From Variovorax paradoxus (GTDB lineage Bacteria > Pseudomonadota > Gammaproteobacteria > Burkholderiales > Burkholderiaceae_C), in contig NZ_CP102931.1 in NCBI RefSeq assembly GCF_024734665.1, positions 1,734,001 to 1,798,000 on the forward strand: a stretch of 64,000 nucleotides of DNA, given 5' to 3'. Numbering within the stretch: the stretch's first letter is position 1; every line of letters starts with the position of its first letter. Below, piece by piece: positions 24,530 through 33,753 of the stretch. A program made the position numbers and the translations under genes. Below the pieces are notes generated by a model, which worked only from the letters and a program-made list of their open reading frames with translations, made no database searches and was not told the DNA's origin.

Positions 24530-24700
24530 ATGCTCGACATCTACTTCGTCCCATTTTCATGCCGGGCCATGCCCAAGGATCCGCGCGGGTTGGTGCATGC
24601 GGGCTCCATCGACTTCGATGCGCATCGCTCCTTGGCCGTTGTGTTCGACCAATGCGGGCACGCGGGCGCAAACCTCAGCTACTTCGGTGACTCCCTGCTA
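24530..24700 (+). pseudogene. Truncated second copy of the Rhs immunity gene
   Basis: The first ~55 codons mirror the immunity gene at 23287 (MLDIY start; AGSIDFDAHRSLAVVF here against AGSIELDAHRSLAVLF there; SYFGDSLL against KYFEDSLL). The similarity then stops abruptly where the convergent DUF4431 gene ends, and the open frame continues as unrelated antisense sequence. The 3' half has been lost, so it is probably non-functional. Confidence 0.75.
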
Positions 24701-25096
24701 CTTGATGGGCGAGATCGACACCGGAAAGATCAGCACGTTCGTCTGATGGTTGCCATTGTCCGAATGAAAGAGCCTGCCGGTGACCTCGACCGTCTTGCCC
24801 TTGAGGCGCTTGAACGCAGCCATGTTCTTTTCGTCGAGTGCCATGTGCAGTAGCACCACGTTTTTCTCGGCAGGCCAATCGCGCGGCTCGTCTTCCGGCA
24901 CGGAGATGGGCTCGGTGAGCCGTATCGCCGGGAACTTGAGCTTCTCTCCCTCGGGCTTCATGCCGTCAGCGGAGAGCAGCGTGCCTTGGAGCGTGACGAC
25001 GGCTGGCTCATAGGGGAGGGGCTTGGCGGTCGCGAGCGAAGCACAGAGTGCGAAGGCTAACGAACACAGGATTGAAGCGAAGGGCGTGTTTTGCAT
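24698..25096 (-). CDS. DUF4431-domain exported protein
   Basis: A 132-residue protein with a Sec signal peptide (hydrophobic residues 8-22, cleavage near ATA). The C-terminal half matches DUF4431: a VLLHMALDEKN segment, GKTVEVTGRLFHSDNGNH and a terminal VLIFP. The fold is likely a small OB-like barrel acting in the periplasm; function is unknown. It marks the right border of the effector island and faces the truncated immunity copy. Confidence 0.82.
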   Translation of the reverse strand: MQNTPFASILCSLAFALCASLATAKPLPYEPAVVTLQGTLLSADGMKPEGEKLKFPAIRLTEPISVPEDEPRDWPAEKNVVLLHMALDEKNMAAFKRLKGKTVEVTGRLFHSDNGNHQTNVLIFPVSISPIK

Positions 25097-25405
25097 GGCG
25101 AATTTCTGATGCTGGATTCGTGAAGGGCTTCACGGTATTGCAGAGGACGAGCGCAGTGGATTTGCAGGCTACATCTCGAATCACCCTGATGCTGGCGATC
25201 TTGCCCAGAAGTCCGGCGGGTTCGCAAGGTGCGTTGGAGCCGCGCCGGATCGGGCAAGAGCGGCGGCGTACGGGTCGTCTACTTCAACCGCGGCAGGTTC
25301 GACGAAGTCGTCTTGATGTTGATCTATGCCAAAGCGAACCTCGATTCGATCTCTGGCGAAACCTTGAAGGAGTTGCGCGATGCCGCAGAAAAAGCCAATG
25401 GGTGA
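25095..25405 (+). pseudogene. Decayed HigB/RelE-type toxin gene
   Basis: Pieces of one toxin are spread over different frames. SDAGFVKGF comes first, then ERSGFAGYISNHPDAGDL, then (from about 25208) VRKVRWSRAGSGKSGG, VRVVYFN and LMLIYAKANLDSIS, ending at 25405. One base is missing in the G run near 25216-25220, and at least one or two further shifts lie upstream. The 3' end overlaps the antitoxin start by 26 bases, the usual toxin-first higBA order. The toxin cannot be made from this copy. Confidence 0.8.
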
Positions 25406-25745
25406 TGCCGAACTGGCCGCCTTCGAAGCGAGCCAGGACTTCGAGGCCTTGCTTATTCAGTCTGCACGCGAGATGGGCGCGGGCAAGACGCGCAAGGTCT
25501 ACACGCCGGTCGTTGCCGCGCGTGAGAACGCGGGCTTGTCGCAAGCCGGGTTTGCGCAACTGCTGGGCGTCTCGGTGCGTACCTTGCAGCAATGGGAGCA
25601 GGGGCGTCGCGAGCCGACGGGCGCCGCGAAGACGCTGATTGCCATTGCAGAGAAGATGCCTGAGGCACTAAGGGCGGTTGATCCCGAGTACAAGGCGCCG
25701 CGACGTGCGCTCGGTCGTGCGAAGAGCAGGCAGATCAAGACTTAA
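25380..25745 (+). CDS. HigA-like antitoxin, Xre-family helix-turn-helix protein
   Basis: This 121-residue protein has a Cro/CI-type helix-turn-helix (about residues 44-80: ARENAGLSQAGFAQLLGVSV then TLQQWEQGRREP). It matches the COG2944-like antitoxins that follow RelE/HigB toxins. The N-terminal segment would wrap the toxin. It is intact while its partner upstream is frameshifted, so it may now act only as a repressor. ATG at 25398 is an alternative start. Confidence 0.88.
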   Translation: MPQKKPMGDAELAAFEASQDFEALLIQSAREMGAGKTRKVYTPVVAARENAGLSQAGFAQLLGVSVRTLQQWEQGRREPTGAAKTLIAIAEKMPEALRAVDPEYKAPRRALGRAKSRQIKT

Positions 25746-26002
25746 GCTTCCGCATCGTCGAGCGCAGCAGCGATCACGGTGATGCACTCAAAGTCGACGC
25801 GATTCCCAATTTGTTCACTGCATGGAGGCGTCCGCCAGCGCGCTTCTCCCATACATTTGAAGGTCCGCCGCGCCTCACGGCGGGACATCGATGCACACCG
25901 CAGCGATGTCGATGTGAGGCACAAAAGGCGACGGCCAAGGTGCGCTAACACCATGGCCGTCTGACCAATCAACGTGCAGATCTTTGGTAAGGAGCACATC
26001 AA
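25746..26002. other. Intergenic region between antitoxin and a small gene
   Basis: No supported gene. The only longer open frame (minus strand) lacks a family pattern or ribosome site. The AAGGAG at 25989 belongs to the next gene. Confidence 0.5.
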
Positions 26003-26275
26003 GTGGCTGATCGAATTATCGCCGGGCAGAACTCGCCCACCTCCGACGACGTAACCCGCCAGCAGGACGCGTCAGGCATTCTTGAGAACAAGTTGACCCA
26101 ACTGCAATCTCTGCTGAGTTGCTGTCATGGGGACTGGAGTGAATGGCTCGAAGGAATTGGGGAGCGGCACCGGGACAACATCATGTGGCTTGCGGCGGAT
26201 CTGGCGAACGACATTGCCCGGCTCACGCAAGAACTCCTGAAGAGACTCAACGCGATGGATCAGCAGAAAGCCTGA
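26003..26275 (+). CDS. Small hypothetical helical protein (90 aa)
   Basis: From a GTG start with a clear AAGGAG about 9 bases upstream. The 90 residues are largely helical and amphipathic (WLEGIGERHRDN, then LANDIARLTQELLKRLNAM), with a CC pair near residue 40. Unrecognised. It lies between the toxin-antitoxin remnant and the restriction cluster, on the opposite strand to the latter. It may be a phage-derived or accessory gene. Confidence 0.6.
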   Translation: MADRIIAGQNSPTSDDVTRQQDASGILENKLTQLQSLLSCCHGDWSEWLEGIGERHRDNIMWLAADLANDIARLTQELLKRLNAMDQQKA

Positions 26276-26403
26276 AGGATCAACGGTGGGCATCTGACCC
26301 ACCTCCGATCCTCACGGCTGGATCGCCACGATCGCCTTGGGTGACAGCCGAGGTGCGGCAGTCATCGGCTGCTATTTTTAGTCGAGCTGAGCGTCTACTC
26401 TGG

Positions 26404-27180
26404 TCATGCCTCTTCGGCAGGAGCGTCAGGCGCATCAGTGTTCACCGTGTCGTCGATGTCCATCGGCGTCGCCAAGATGCTTTGGCCGAGGGCGTTGATC
26501 AGCGTCTCCGGGATGTCGTAGTTCGTGCTCGCAAGTTCTTGCTTGATCTCGGCCATCAGTTGCTCGCGCGTCTCGCCGCGATCGGCGTGGATCACAGCCT
26601 GGGTACGCCCACCGTGCAGGGTGTCCCAACGAGATCGCTTGGACGCATCTCGGCCTGAGCCTTGTGCGTTGTTGCCAAATCCGTCGACAAAGTTGTTCCA
26701 CAGCGGTTTGTACAGCGACAGCAACGATGTTTCGGCCAGACGGATGAAGGCGTCGTCCATCACCAGAGCGCGGTAGCAAAAATCTTCGATGCTGAAATCG
26801 GTGGATGCGGCCCCGATACTCAAACGGTGTTTCATCAGCCGCTTGCGCAAGGTGGGCTCTTCGTCCGCAGTCGCGATCCCGCGTCTACCGCCGCTCGGGA
26901 GGGCCTGGCCAACATAGATTGGCCAAACGATCTTCCCGTTGGAGTTCTGCTGCGCCAGGGGCGCGTAGGGGGGAAACCCGGCGCCGGTGTAATAGATCGC
27001 GTAGACGCCTGGGCCTCTCAACGGGAAGGGCGTCGACAACGGGTACACCGGCGTCGTGAGCAAGACTTCTGCGATCGAGGCTCCGAGAACGCGCTTCTCG
27101 AGAGGGTTGAAAGGGATCACCCTGGAGATGACAACGCGCGCGCTCTTCTGGGCCGCAGTCCTTGGACGACGGGTGCTCAT
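26404..27180 (-). CDS. Eco29kI-like GIY-YIG type II restriction endonuclease
   Basis: This 258-residue nuclease shows the GIY-YIG core: VYAIYY (59-64), then IYVG (88-91). The Eco29kI-family catalytic set is Y89, R114, H118, E150 and N162, with the R-x3-H and E-x11-N spacing of that family, followed by DGFGNN and a WD-LHGGR segment. Eco29kI cuts CCGCGG; the same target here is inference. The ATG overlaps the methyltransferase stop (ATGA), so the nuclease is translated only after its protective enzyme. An upstream in-frame start would lie within the methyltransferase gene. Confidence 0.88.
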   Translation of the reverse strand: MSTRRPRTAAQKSARVVISRVIPFNPLEKRVLGASIAEVLLTTPVYPLSTPFPLRGPGVYAIYYTGAGFPPYAPLAQQNSNGKIVWPIYVGQALPSGGRRGIATADEEPTLRKRLMKHRLSIGAASTDFSIEDFCYRALVMDDAFIRLAETSLLSLYKPLWNNFVDGFGNNAQGSGRDASKRSRWDTLHGGRTQAVIHADRGETREQLMAEIKQELASTNYDIPETLINALGQSILATPMDIDDTVNTDAPDAPAEEA

Positions 27181-28442
27181 GCGCGCTTTGAGGCTAAGGC
27201 CTGCTGATTCGATTGCGCGAGTGCCTTTGCGACATCCGCAGTGCTTTTCAGGCCCATCTTGCGGAGTTGGGATTCGACGAGCTGAATACCGACGCTCGAC
27301 ATCACCTGACGTGCAAGCTCTACTGGCACGGCGTTGCCTAGCTGACGCATCACCTCGCCCCAGGCACCATGGAATCGGTACCCGTCGGGAAAGGTCTGAA
27401 GGCGTGCGGATTCTCGAATGGTGAAGTAGCGGCAACTGCCGTCGTCGTTCACCATCATGTTCTCGCCTCCAGGCACGCCATGGCCGCCGGCCTTCAGCGT
27501 CTTAGCTGGAAGATCCAGGGGGCTGCCCGTGTGGCCAGGGTATGACTTAGCACCCGGTTGATAGGTGTGGTTGATGAGGTGGTGCTTCACGCGCCTTTCC
27601 GGGTTCGGCATGTCTGCTAGCGCCTCGCGCACGGTTTTCCAAGGCTTAAGCGGCTCTTCAATCAGGCTACGCTGACGGATCAGCATTTGGCTCGTCGCCG
27701 TGATCAGCGGTGACGCCGGCCGATTCTTTTTCGCGATTTGATTCCGCTCCCAGTATGCCCCGGTGACCCATTGGTCGTGCATCAGCGCGGACTGGCTGTG
27801 CGTCTGCTCGGGCATGCTCCACGTGGTCTCGAGATCGTGACGAAAGCCAACGATGAAAACGCGTTCACGGCGTTGCGGCACACCGTAGTCGGCGGCGTTG
27901 ACGAGGTTGGTCTGGAGGCGGTATGTCAGGGCCCTGCCGTGCTGCTTGCCCGAGCTGTGCTCTGCCTGCAGGCGGACGTAATGGCCTTGCCAGTCCTCGT
28001 TCTTCCTCTTGGGAGACTCGGGAAATTCCAGCTGCAGGCGGATGTATTCGAAGTAGTTGTGGAAGGCCGAACGCGTGAGGCCTTTCACGTTCTCGAAAAT
28101 GAACGCTTTCGGTTGGAGCCGGCGCACGATGTCCACGCTTGCGGGGAACATGTCCCGCTGATCGTTGTACGCACCGTGCTTGCCGCCCATCGAGAAGGGC
28201 TGACACGGCGGGCCGCCGGCGACGAGTTCGATGTCTGTAGGCAGCGATTTCCAGTCGAAATCGCGTACATCGCCTTCGTGAATGGGCCAACCGGACACCA
28301 GGGGGTACCCATTCTTCTGGTTTTCGCGAAGGGTATCGCATGCCCACCGGTCCCACTCCAAAACCGCCAAAGGCTTGAACCCAGAGAGGCTTGCTCCCAA
28401 AGCTAGGCCGCCGGCCCCAGCGAAAAGCTCAACTGCACGCAT
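27177..28442 (-). CDS. DNA (cytosine-5) methyltransferase
   Basis: A 421-residue type II modification enzyme. Motif I FAGAGGLALG (7-16) binds S-adenosylmethionine, motif IV GGPPCQPFS holds the catalytic C80, motif VI is ENV (117-119), motif VIII is QRRERVFIVG and motif X is GNAVP near the C-terminus. The variable target-recognition region lies between motifs VIII and IX. It lies downstream of vsr and overlaps the nuclease gene by 4 bases, forming one restriction-modification system. Base composition is visibly less GC-rich than in neighbouring core genes, a sign of transfer. Confidence 0.94.
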   Translation of the reverse strand: MRAVELFAGAGGLALGASLSGFKPLAVLEWDRWACDTLRENQKNGYPLVSGWPIHEGDVRDFDWKSLPTDIELVAGGPPCQPFSMGGKHGAYNDQRDMFPASVDIVRRLQPKAFIFENVKGLTRSAFHNYFEYIRLQLEFPESPKRKNEDWQGHYVRLQAEHSSGKQHGRALTYRLQTNLVNAADYGVPQRRERVFIVGFRHDLETTWSMPEQTHSQSALMHDQWVTGAYWERNQIAKKNRPASPLITATSQMLIRQRSLIEEPLKPWKTVREALADMPNPERRVKHHLINHTYQPGAKSYPGHTGSPLDLPAKTLKAGGHGVPGGENMMVNDDGSCRYFTIRESARLQTFPDGYRFHGAWGEVMRQLGNAVPVELARQVMSSVGIQLVESQLRKMGLKSTADVAKALAQSNQQALASKRA

Positions 28443-28614
28443 CGAGTCACCCTTTTTCTATTGGTCAAGTGTATCCCGCAAGGTCGCTTTCTAGGCCTGT
28501 AGACGTGGGGAATGGAGCCTGCTCGCGGAGTGTGCAGTAGTCGCGAATGGAGGGCTCTGAGCATGCTTGATGAGGCTATCCCAACAGTTGCTCCCGCGAA
28601 GAATTCGATTGCAT
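28443..28614. other. Intergenic region between vsr and the methyltransferase
   Basis: A 172-base gap on the minus-strand transcript, AT-richer than the surroundings. It probably contains a separate methyltransferase promoter, but no pair of hexamers with good spacing could be fixed. Confidence 0.4.
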
Positions 28615-29028
28615 CTATGGGTCAAGAAACTCGCGAATTCTTCTTTCGAGTTCCTTTGTGTCACGAATCTGGCACTCCCAGATCGTCATCACGTTCCAGC
28701 CCATGCTTTCCAGGATTTCCAGGGTTTTGACGTCACGTGCCTTGTTGCTATCCAGTTTGGGTATCCAGAATTCGAGCCGCGACTTTGGCAATCTTGCCAG
28801 CCGACAATCCGGATCATCGTGTCTATGCCAGAAGCAGCCATGGATAAAGATCACCTTGTGTCGAGCCGGGAATACCAGGTCTGGTTTTCCTGGGAGGTCC
28901 TTCCTGTGCAGGCGGTAGCGGTATCCCATTCCATGCACCAACCGACGCACAACCATCTCCAGCGCCGTATCAGTGGCGCGCACCTTACGCATCCGCTCGC
29001 TCCGCTGTAATGGGGTCAGGCTGTCCAT
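28615..29028 (-). CDS. vsr: Very short patch repair endonuclease (Vsr)
   Basis: A 137-residue Vsr protein. It has the catalytic GKPDLVF segment, HGCFWHRH (zinc-site region), the W-PKLDSNKARD stretch and a C-terminal IWEC. Vsr nicks at T:G mismatches left by deamination of 5-methylcytosine and so limits the mutation cost of the adjacent C5 methyltransferase. It is upstream of that gene on the same strand, and its usual companion is exactly such an enzyme. Confidence 0.95.
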   Translation of the reverse strand: MDSLTPLQRSERMRKVRATDTALEMVVRRLVHGMGYRYRLHRKDLPGKPDLVFPARHKVIFIHGCFWHRHDDPDCRLARLPKSRLEFWIPKLDSNKARDVKTLEILESMGWNVMTIWECQIRDTKELERRIREFLDP

Positions 29029-29177
29029 GCTTTGAGTCAGGCCTTGATTGAGGCAAGCATTACTCTAGGACGTTTGGGGTTGTAGCCGGGCAGAAATCAG
29101 ACAGACGGATGCCCACTGCTCGTCTATTCAAAAATGAGCGTCTTATCTCGCACCGTTGGCGCATCCCGCAGCCACAA

Positions 29178-29206
29178 AACAAAAAAGCCATCCCGAAAGA
29201 TGGCTT
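29178..29206 (-). terminator. Rho-independent terminator of tRNA-Thr
   Basis: Read on the minus strand: AAGCCATC, loop TTTCGG, GATGGCTT, then TTTTGTTTT, 26 bases past the tRNA 3' end. Confidence 0.85.
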
Positions 29207-29231
29207 AAATGCTTGATTTCATTATCAAATT

Positions 29232-29307
29232 TGGTGCCGGAGAGATGAATCGAACACCCGACCTTCTCATTACGAATGAGCTGCTCTACCGACTGAGCTA
29301 CACCGGC
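29232..29307 (-). tRNA. tRNA-Thr (CGT)
   Basis: A minus-strand cloverleaf beginning GCCGGTG, D arm GCTC/GAGC, anticodon stem CTCAT/ATGAG around TCGTA (anticodon CGT), discriminator A, encoded CCA. It borders the restriction island, and tRNA 3' ends are common integration sites; no direct repeat of its 3' end was found across the island. Confidence 0.93.
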
Positions 29308-29332
29308 GAAGCCTCAGATTATAGCCAAGAAA

Positions 29333-30346
29333 TCACGCCTTCTCGGCGTGGTACTGGGTCAGCCGCTCAACTTCGTTACGCGAACCCAACATCACGCTCA
29401 CCCGCTCATGCAGTTTGGTGGGCTGCAGGTCGAGGATGCGTTGCTTGCCATTGGTGGCCGCGCCGCCGGCCTGTTCGACCAGCCAGCTCATGGGGTTGGC
29501 CTCGTACATCAGGCGCAGCTTGCCGGCCTTTTCGGGCTCGCGCTTGTCCCACGGGTACATGAAGACGCCGCCGCGCATCAGGATGCGGTGCACGTCGGCC
29601 ACCATGCTGGCAATCCAGCGCATGTTGAAGTCTTTGCCGCGCGGGCCTTCCTTGCCGGCCAGGCATTCGTCGATGTAGCGCTTCATGGGCTCGTCCCAGT
29701 GGCGCATGTTGCTCATGTTGATGGCAAATTCCTTGGTGTCGGCCGGAATCTGGATGTCTTCCTGCGTCAGCACGAAGCTGCCTTGTTCGCGGTCCAGCGT
29801 GAACATGGCCACGCCGTTGCCCACGGTCAGCACCAGGGTGGTCTGCGGGCCGTAGATGCAGTAGCCGGCGGCCACTTGCTGGGTGCCTGCCTGCAGAAAG
29901 TCGCCTTCCTGCACGCCGGGGTGGTCGTCGGGCTTCTTCAGCACGCTGAAGATGGTGCCGATGCTGACGTTCACGTCGATGTTGCTGCTGCCGTCGAGCG
30001 GATCGAACATGAGCAGGTATTCGCCCTGGGGATAGCGGTTGGGCACCACGTAGATGCTGTCCATTTCCTCGCTGGCCATGGCCGCGAGGTGGCCGCCCCA
30101 TTCGTTGGCCTCAATCAGCACTTCGTTGGCGATGATGTCCAGCTTCTTCTGGATCTCGCCCTGCACGTTCTCGCTCTCGGCGGTGCCGAGCACGCCGCCC
30201 AGCGCGCCCTTGTTGACGGCCTGGCTGATGCTCTTGCAGGCGCGCGCGACCACTTCGAGCAGCAGGCGCAGCTGGCCGGGAATGAGGCCGTCGGCGCGTT
30301 GTTGTTCGACGAGGTAGCGGGTGAGGGAAATCTTTTGTTGAGCCAT
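29333..30346 (-). CDS. fbp: Fructose-1,6-bisphosphatase class I
   Basis: A 337-residue enzyme of gluconeogenesis and the Calvin-type cycle that hydrolyses fructose-1,6-bisphosphate. The metal-binding signature [13 protein letters not shown] is present, with an EE pair (SEEMDS) upstream and the [15 protein letters not shown] stretch near the C-terminus. The length is normal. It is the last gene of a minus-strand run after pepN (23-base gap). Confidence 0.96.
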   Translation of the reverse strand: MAQQKISLTRYLVEQQRADGLIPGQLRLLLEVVARACKSISQAVNKGALGGVLGTAESENVQGEIQKKLDIIANEVLIEANEWGGHLAAMASEEMDSIYVVPNRYPQGEYLLMFDPLDGSSNIDVNVSIGTIFSVLKKPDDHPGVQEGDFLQAGTQQVAAGYCIYGPQTTLVLTVGNGVAMFTLDREQGSFVLTQEDIQIPADTKEFAINMSNMRHWDEPMKRYIDECLAGKEGPRGKDFNMRWIASMVADVHRILMRGGVFMYPWDKREPEKAGKLRLMYEANPMSWLVEQAGGAATNGKQRILDLQPTKLHERVSVMLGSRNEVERLTQYHAEKA

Positions 30347-30369
30347 GTGTCTTGTGGGGTTCGGTTGCT

Positions 30370-33063
30370 TCAGTTTCCGGCCAGGGCGCGAGTGACGACC
30401 TCGTGGGTGTCCTTGCTCAGGTCGGGCTTGGCGGCCACGCGGGCGATGGCTTCGCGCGCGGCGCTGCGGTACGGCTCGGCCAGCTTGCTCCAGCGGTCGA
30501 GTGAGCGCGCGAGGCGGGCAGCCACTTGCGGGTTGATGGCGTCGAGCTCAATCACGCGCTCGCTCCAGAACACGTAGCCGGCCGCGTCGGGGCGGTGAAA
30601 GGCGCCGGGGTTGCCGCTGCAATAGGCAAAGATCACGCTGCGCGCGCGGTTGGGGTTCTTCAGCGAGAAGTCGGGGTGCTTCATCAGCTGCTTGACCAGC
30701 GGCAGGATGTCGCCGCCGCGGTCGCTGGCGCCAGCCTGCAGCGAGAACCACTTGTCGATGACCAGTGCCTCGTCCTTGAAGATGGCGTGGAAGCGGGCCA
30801 GCGCCTGCGCCGCCAGGGTGTTGCCCGACGACACCAGCGCGTTGAGCGCGTTGAAGCGGTCGGTCATGTTGCCCGCGTCCTTGAAGCGCTGCAGCGTCTT
30901 GCCCGGCCACACGACGTCGCCCGAGGCGCGCGCCGCCAGGCACAGAAAGTTGAGCGCCATGCCGGCCAGCGCGCGGCGGCCCGACGAGGTCGGGTCGGGG
31001 CTGTAGGCACCGGTATCGTGGTTCTCTTCGTAAACCCACTGCCAGTCGGCAAAGAGGGCGGTGGCCAACTGGGCGCGCATGGCTTCGCGCACCAGGTGCA
31101 CGCGCTGCGGGTCGACCACGTCGAGCTGTTCGGCAATGTAGGTTTCCGACGGCAGCGTGAGCACCAGTTCCTTGAAGGCGGCGTCGAGCTGCGGGTTGCG
31201 CAGCACGCTGCGCATGGCGTCGATATACGCGTCGTTCAGCACCGGCGTGGTGTCGGTGGCCAGTGCGGCAATGCCTTGCAGCGCGGCGCGCAGGCCCAGT
31301 CGCTGGCCGGCTTCCCAGCGGTTGAACGGGTCGGGGTCGTTGGCCAGCAACGTCAGCAGTTGGGCGTCGGTGTACTCGAAGTCGAGGATCACCGGCGCGC
31401 TGAAGCCGCGCAAGATGGAAGGCACGGGCTCGGCGTCGAGGCCCACGAAGGTGATCTGCTCGCCGGCGCGCGACAGCACCAGGGTGCGGGTGCCGCGGGT
31501 CACGTCGTTTTCGCCTTCGAGCTGCAGCGGCAGTTCGCGGCCGTTGGCGTCGAGCAGGCCGATGTTCAGCGGAATGACGAAGGGCTCCTTCGTCGGCTGG
31601 CCCGGCGTGGGCGGGCAGCTTTGCACCACGCTCAGGGTGTAGCTGCGGTTCTGCGCGTCGTACACGCCGTGGGCTGCAAGGCGGGGCGTGCCGGCCTGGC
31701 TGTACCAGCGCTTGAACTGGGGCAGCAGGCGGGCGAGTTCCGATTCAGGGTTGGCGTCGGCAATGGCCTGGGCAAAGTCGTCGCAGGTCACGGCCTGGCC
31801 GTCGTGGCGTTCGAAGTAGAGCGTGATGCCCTTTTCAAAGCCCTTGCGGCCGACCAGCGTCTGCATCATGCGCACCACCTCGGCACCCTTTTCGTAGATG
31901 GTGACGGTGTAGAAGTTGCTGATCTCGATGTAGCTGTCGGGGCGCACCGGGTGGGCCATGGGGCCCGCGTCTTCGGGGAACTGGGCGGTGCGCAGCACGC
32001 GCACGTCTTCGATGCGCTTCACGGCGCGGGCCGAGGCGTCGGCGCACAAATCCTGGCTGAACTCCTGGTCGCGGAAGACGGTGAGGCCTTCTTTCAGCGA
32101 CAGCTGGAACCAGTCGCGGCAGGTCACGCGGTCGCCGCTCCAGTTGTGGAAGTACTCGTGGCCGACCACGCTTTCGATGTTGCTGTAGTCGGCGTCGGTG
32201 GCGGTGGCCTGGTTGGCCAGAACGTACTTCGTGTTGAAGATGTTCAGGCCCTTGTTCTCCATGGCGCCCATGTTGAAGTCGCTGGTGGCAACGATCATGA
32301 AGCGGTCGAGGTCGAGCGGCAGGCCGAAGCGGGTTTCGTCCCACAGCACCGAGTGGATGAGCGAGTTCATCGCGTGCTCGGTCTTGTCGAGGTCGCCGGC
32401 GCGCACGTACACCTGCAGCAAATGCTCTTTGCCGTTGCGTGCCTTGATGCGCTGCTCGCGCGCCACCAGCTTGCCCGCCACCAGTGCGAACAGGTAGCTG
32501 GGCTTCTTGAAGGGGTCGACCCACTTGGCAAAGTGGCGGCCTTCGGGCAGTTCGCCCTGCTCGACGAGGTTGCCGTTCGACAGCAGCACCGGGTAGGAGG
32601 CCTTGGCGGCGCGCAGCGTAACGGTGTACATCGCCATCACGTCCGGACGGTCGAGGAAGTAGGTGATGCGGCGGAAGCCCTCGGCCTCGCACTGCGTGAA
32701 GAAGGTGTCTTCGCTCACGAACAGGCCCATCAGCTTGGTGTTCTTGATGGGGCAGCAGGTGGTGAAGATCTCGAGCTCGAAAGCATCGGGCAGGCCGTCG
32801 ATGACGAGCTGTTCGCCTTCCATGCGGAACGAAGCGCCCTGGCCGTTGACCAGCACGCGCGCCAGGTTCAGCTCGTCGCCGTCCAGGCGCAGCGGCTGCA
32901 CCGGCACCTCGGGGTTGCGGCGCATCTGCATGCGGTTGAGCACGCGGGTCTTGGCGGGGTCGAGGTCGAAGGTGAGGTCGACGGTGTCGATCCAGTACGC
33001 CGGGGCGGCATAGTCTTCGCGGCGGATGGCAATGGGTTGCCCTTGAGCGTCACGTAGCAGCAT
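30370..33063 (-). CDS. pepN: Aminopeptidase N
   Basis: An 897-residue M1 zinc metallopeptidase that removes N-terminal residues from peptides in the cytoplasm. GAMEN exopeptidase motif at 266-270, zinc site HEYFH (302-306) with E325 as third ligand, then the M1 C-terminal helical domain. Size is close to E. coli PepN (about 870). The ATG at 33063 gives the family N-terminus and overlaps the end of the upstream HAD gene by 14 bases; a longer in-frame start lies inside that gene. Confidence 0.96.
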   Translation of the reverse strand: MLLRDAQGQPIAIRREDYAAPAYWIDTVDLTFDLDPAKTRVLNRMQMRRNPEVPVQPLRLDGDELNLARVLVNGQGASFRMEGEQLVIDGLPDAFELEIFTTCCPIKNTKLMGLFVSEDTFFTQCEAEGFRRITYFLDRPDVMAMYTVTLRAAKASYPVLLSNGNLVEQGELPEGRHFAKWVDPFKKPSYLFALVAGKLVAREQRIKARNGKEHLLQVYVRAGDLDKTEHAMNSLIHSVLWDETRFGLPLDLDRFMIVATSDFNMGAMENKGLNIFNTKYVLANQATATDADYSNIESVVGHEYFHNWSGDRVTCRDWFQLSLKEGLTVFRDQEFSQDLCADASARAVKRIEDVRVLRTAQFPEDAGPMAHPVRPDSYIEISNFYTVTIYEKGAEVVRMMQTLVGRKGFEKGITLYFERHDGQAVTCDDFAQAIADANPESELARLLPQFKRWYSQAGTPRLAAHGVYDAQNRSYTLSVVQSCPPTPGQPTKEPFVIPLNIGLLDANGRELPLQLEGENDVTRGTRTLVLSRAGEQITFVGLDAEPVPSILRGFSAPVILDFEYTDAQLLTLLANDPDPFNRWEAGQRLGLRAALQGIAALATDTTPVLNDAYIDAMRSVLRNPQLDAAFKELVLTLPSETYIAEQLDVVDPQRVHLVREAMRAQLATALFADWQWVYEENHDTGAYSPDPTSSGRRALAGMALNFLCLAARASGDVVWPGKTLQRFKDAGNMTDRFNALNALVSSGNTLAAQALARFHAIFKDEALVIDKWFSLQAGASDRGGDILPLVKQLMKHPDFSLKNPNRARSVIFAYCSGNPGAFHRPDAAGYVFWSERVIELDAINPQVAARLARSLDRWSKLAEPYRSAAREAIARVAAKPDLSKDTHEVVTRALAGN

Positions 33064-33748
33064 CGAGTGTCTCCAGAAAATTCGAATGGGCGAGTTCGTT
33101 GTAGTCGCGAACCGCGGCAATCACATGGGGGCCGGCAAGCTCGGCGGCGGTATGGGTGCTGCACACGGCCACGGCACGCATGCCGCCGCGGCGGGCGGCT
33201 TCTATGCCGAAGGGTGCGTCTTCAAAAACGATGCAGCGCTCGGGCGCAATGCCGATGCGGCGCGCGGCTTCGAGAAAAATGGCGGGCGTGGGCTTGCCCG
33301 AGAAGCCTTCATCGCCGCCCACGATGGCCAGCGGCAGCGGGTCCATCTTCAGGCGCGACATGGCGAACTCGATGTTGCCCTTGTCGCCGGCCGTGCCCAC
33401 CGCCACCTTCAGGCCGCGTGCAACGGCTGCCTTGGCAAAGGCCGTGAAGCCCGCGACTTCGGTGAAGTTGTCGCTGAACATGGCGCGGTAGATCTCTTCC
33501 TTCTCGTGCACCAGCGCCTGGCACTCCTCGTCGGAGAGCTCGCGCTCGAACAGCTCGCGCATGCACTCGGTGCCGGTGCGGCCCGTGGTGCGCGCGAGGA
33601 TGTCGCTCACGTCGAGCTTCAGGCCGTGGCGCGCCACGAACTCCACCCACGAGCGCGCATGCCAGGGCATGGAGTCGATCATGGTGCCGTCCATGTCGAA
33701 GATGAAGGCTTCGACCTTGCCACCATCCTTCAGGCTTTTCAGGCTCAT
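33050..33748 (-). CDS. HAD-superfamily phosphatase (beta-phosphoglucomutase-like)
   Basis: A 232-residue HAD hydrolase: motif I FDMDGTMIDS with the nucleophile Asp, motif II GTAGDKGN, motif III lysine in FSGKPTPAIF and motif IV VFEDAPFGIEAA. The helical cap between motifs I and II is of the phosphoglucomutase/phosphatase type. It lies between prfB (5-base gap) and pepN (14-base overlap) in one minus-strand operon. The substrate is not evident. Confidence 0.9.
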   Translation of the reverse strand: MSLKSLKDGGKVEAFIFDMDGTMIDSMPWHARSWVEFVARHGLKLDVSDILARTTGRTGTECMRELFERELSDEECQALVHEKEEIYRAMFSDNFTEVAGFTAFAKAAVARGLKVAVGTAGDKGNIEFAMSRLKMDPLPLAIVGGDEGFSGKPTPAIFLEAARRIGIAPERCIVFEDAPFGIEAARRGGMRAVAVCSTHTAAELAGPHVIAAVRDYNELAHSNFLETLDAAT

Positions 33749-33753
33749 CGGTT

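Noticed and set aside
25742..26002. An 86-codon minus-strand open frame after the antitoxin gene
   Set aside because: No ribosome site, no family pattern, and it covers the promoter side of the small gene at 26003.
26340..26380. Possible terminator hairpin (GCAG...CTGC plus T run) after the restriction nuclease
   Set aside because: Only four pairs in the stem and the T run is on the wrong strand for the nuclease gene.
29232..29307. attL/attR duplication of the tRNA-Thr 3' end around the restriction island
   Set aside because: No second copy of the tRNA 3' sequence was found between 24.7 and 29.2 kb, and there is no integrase.
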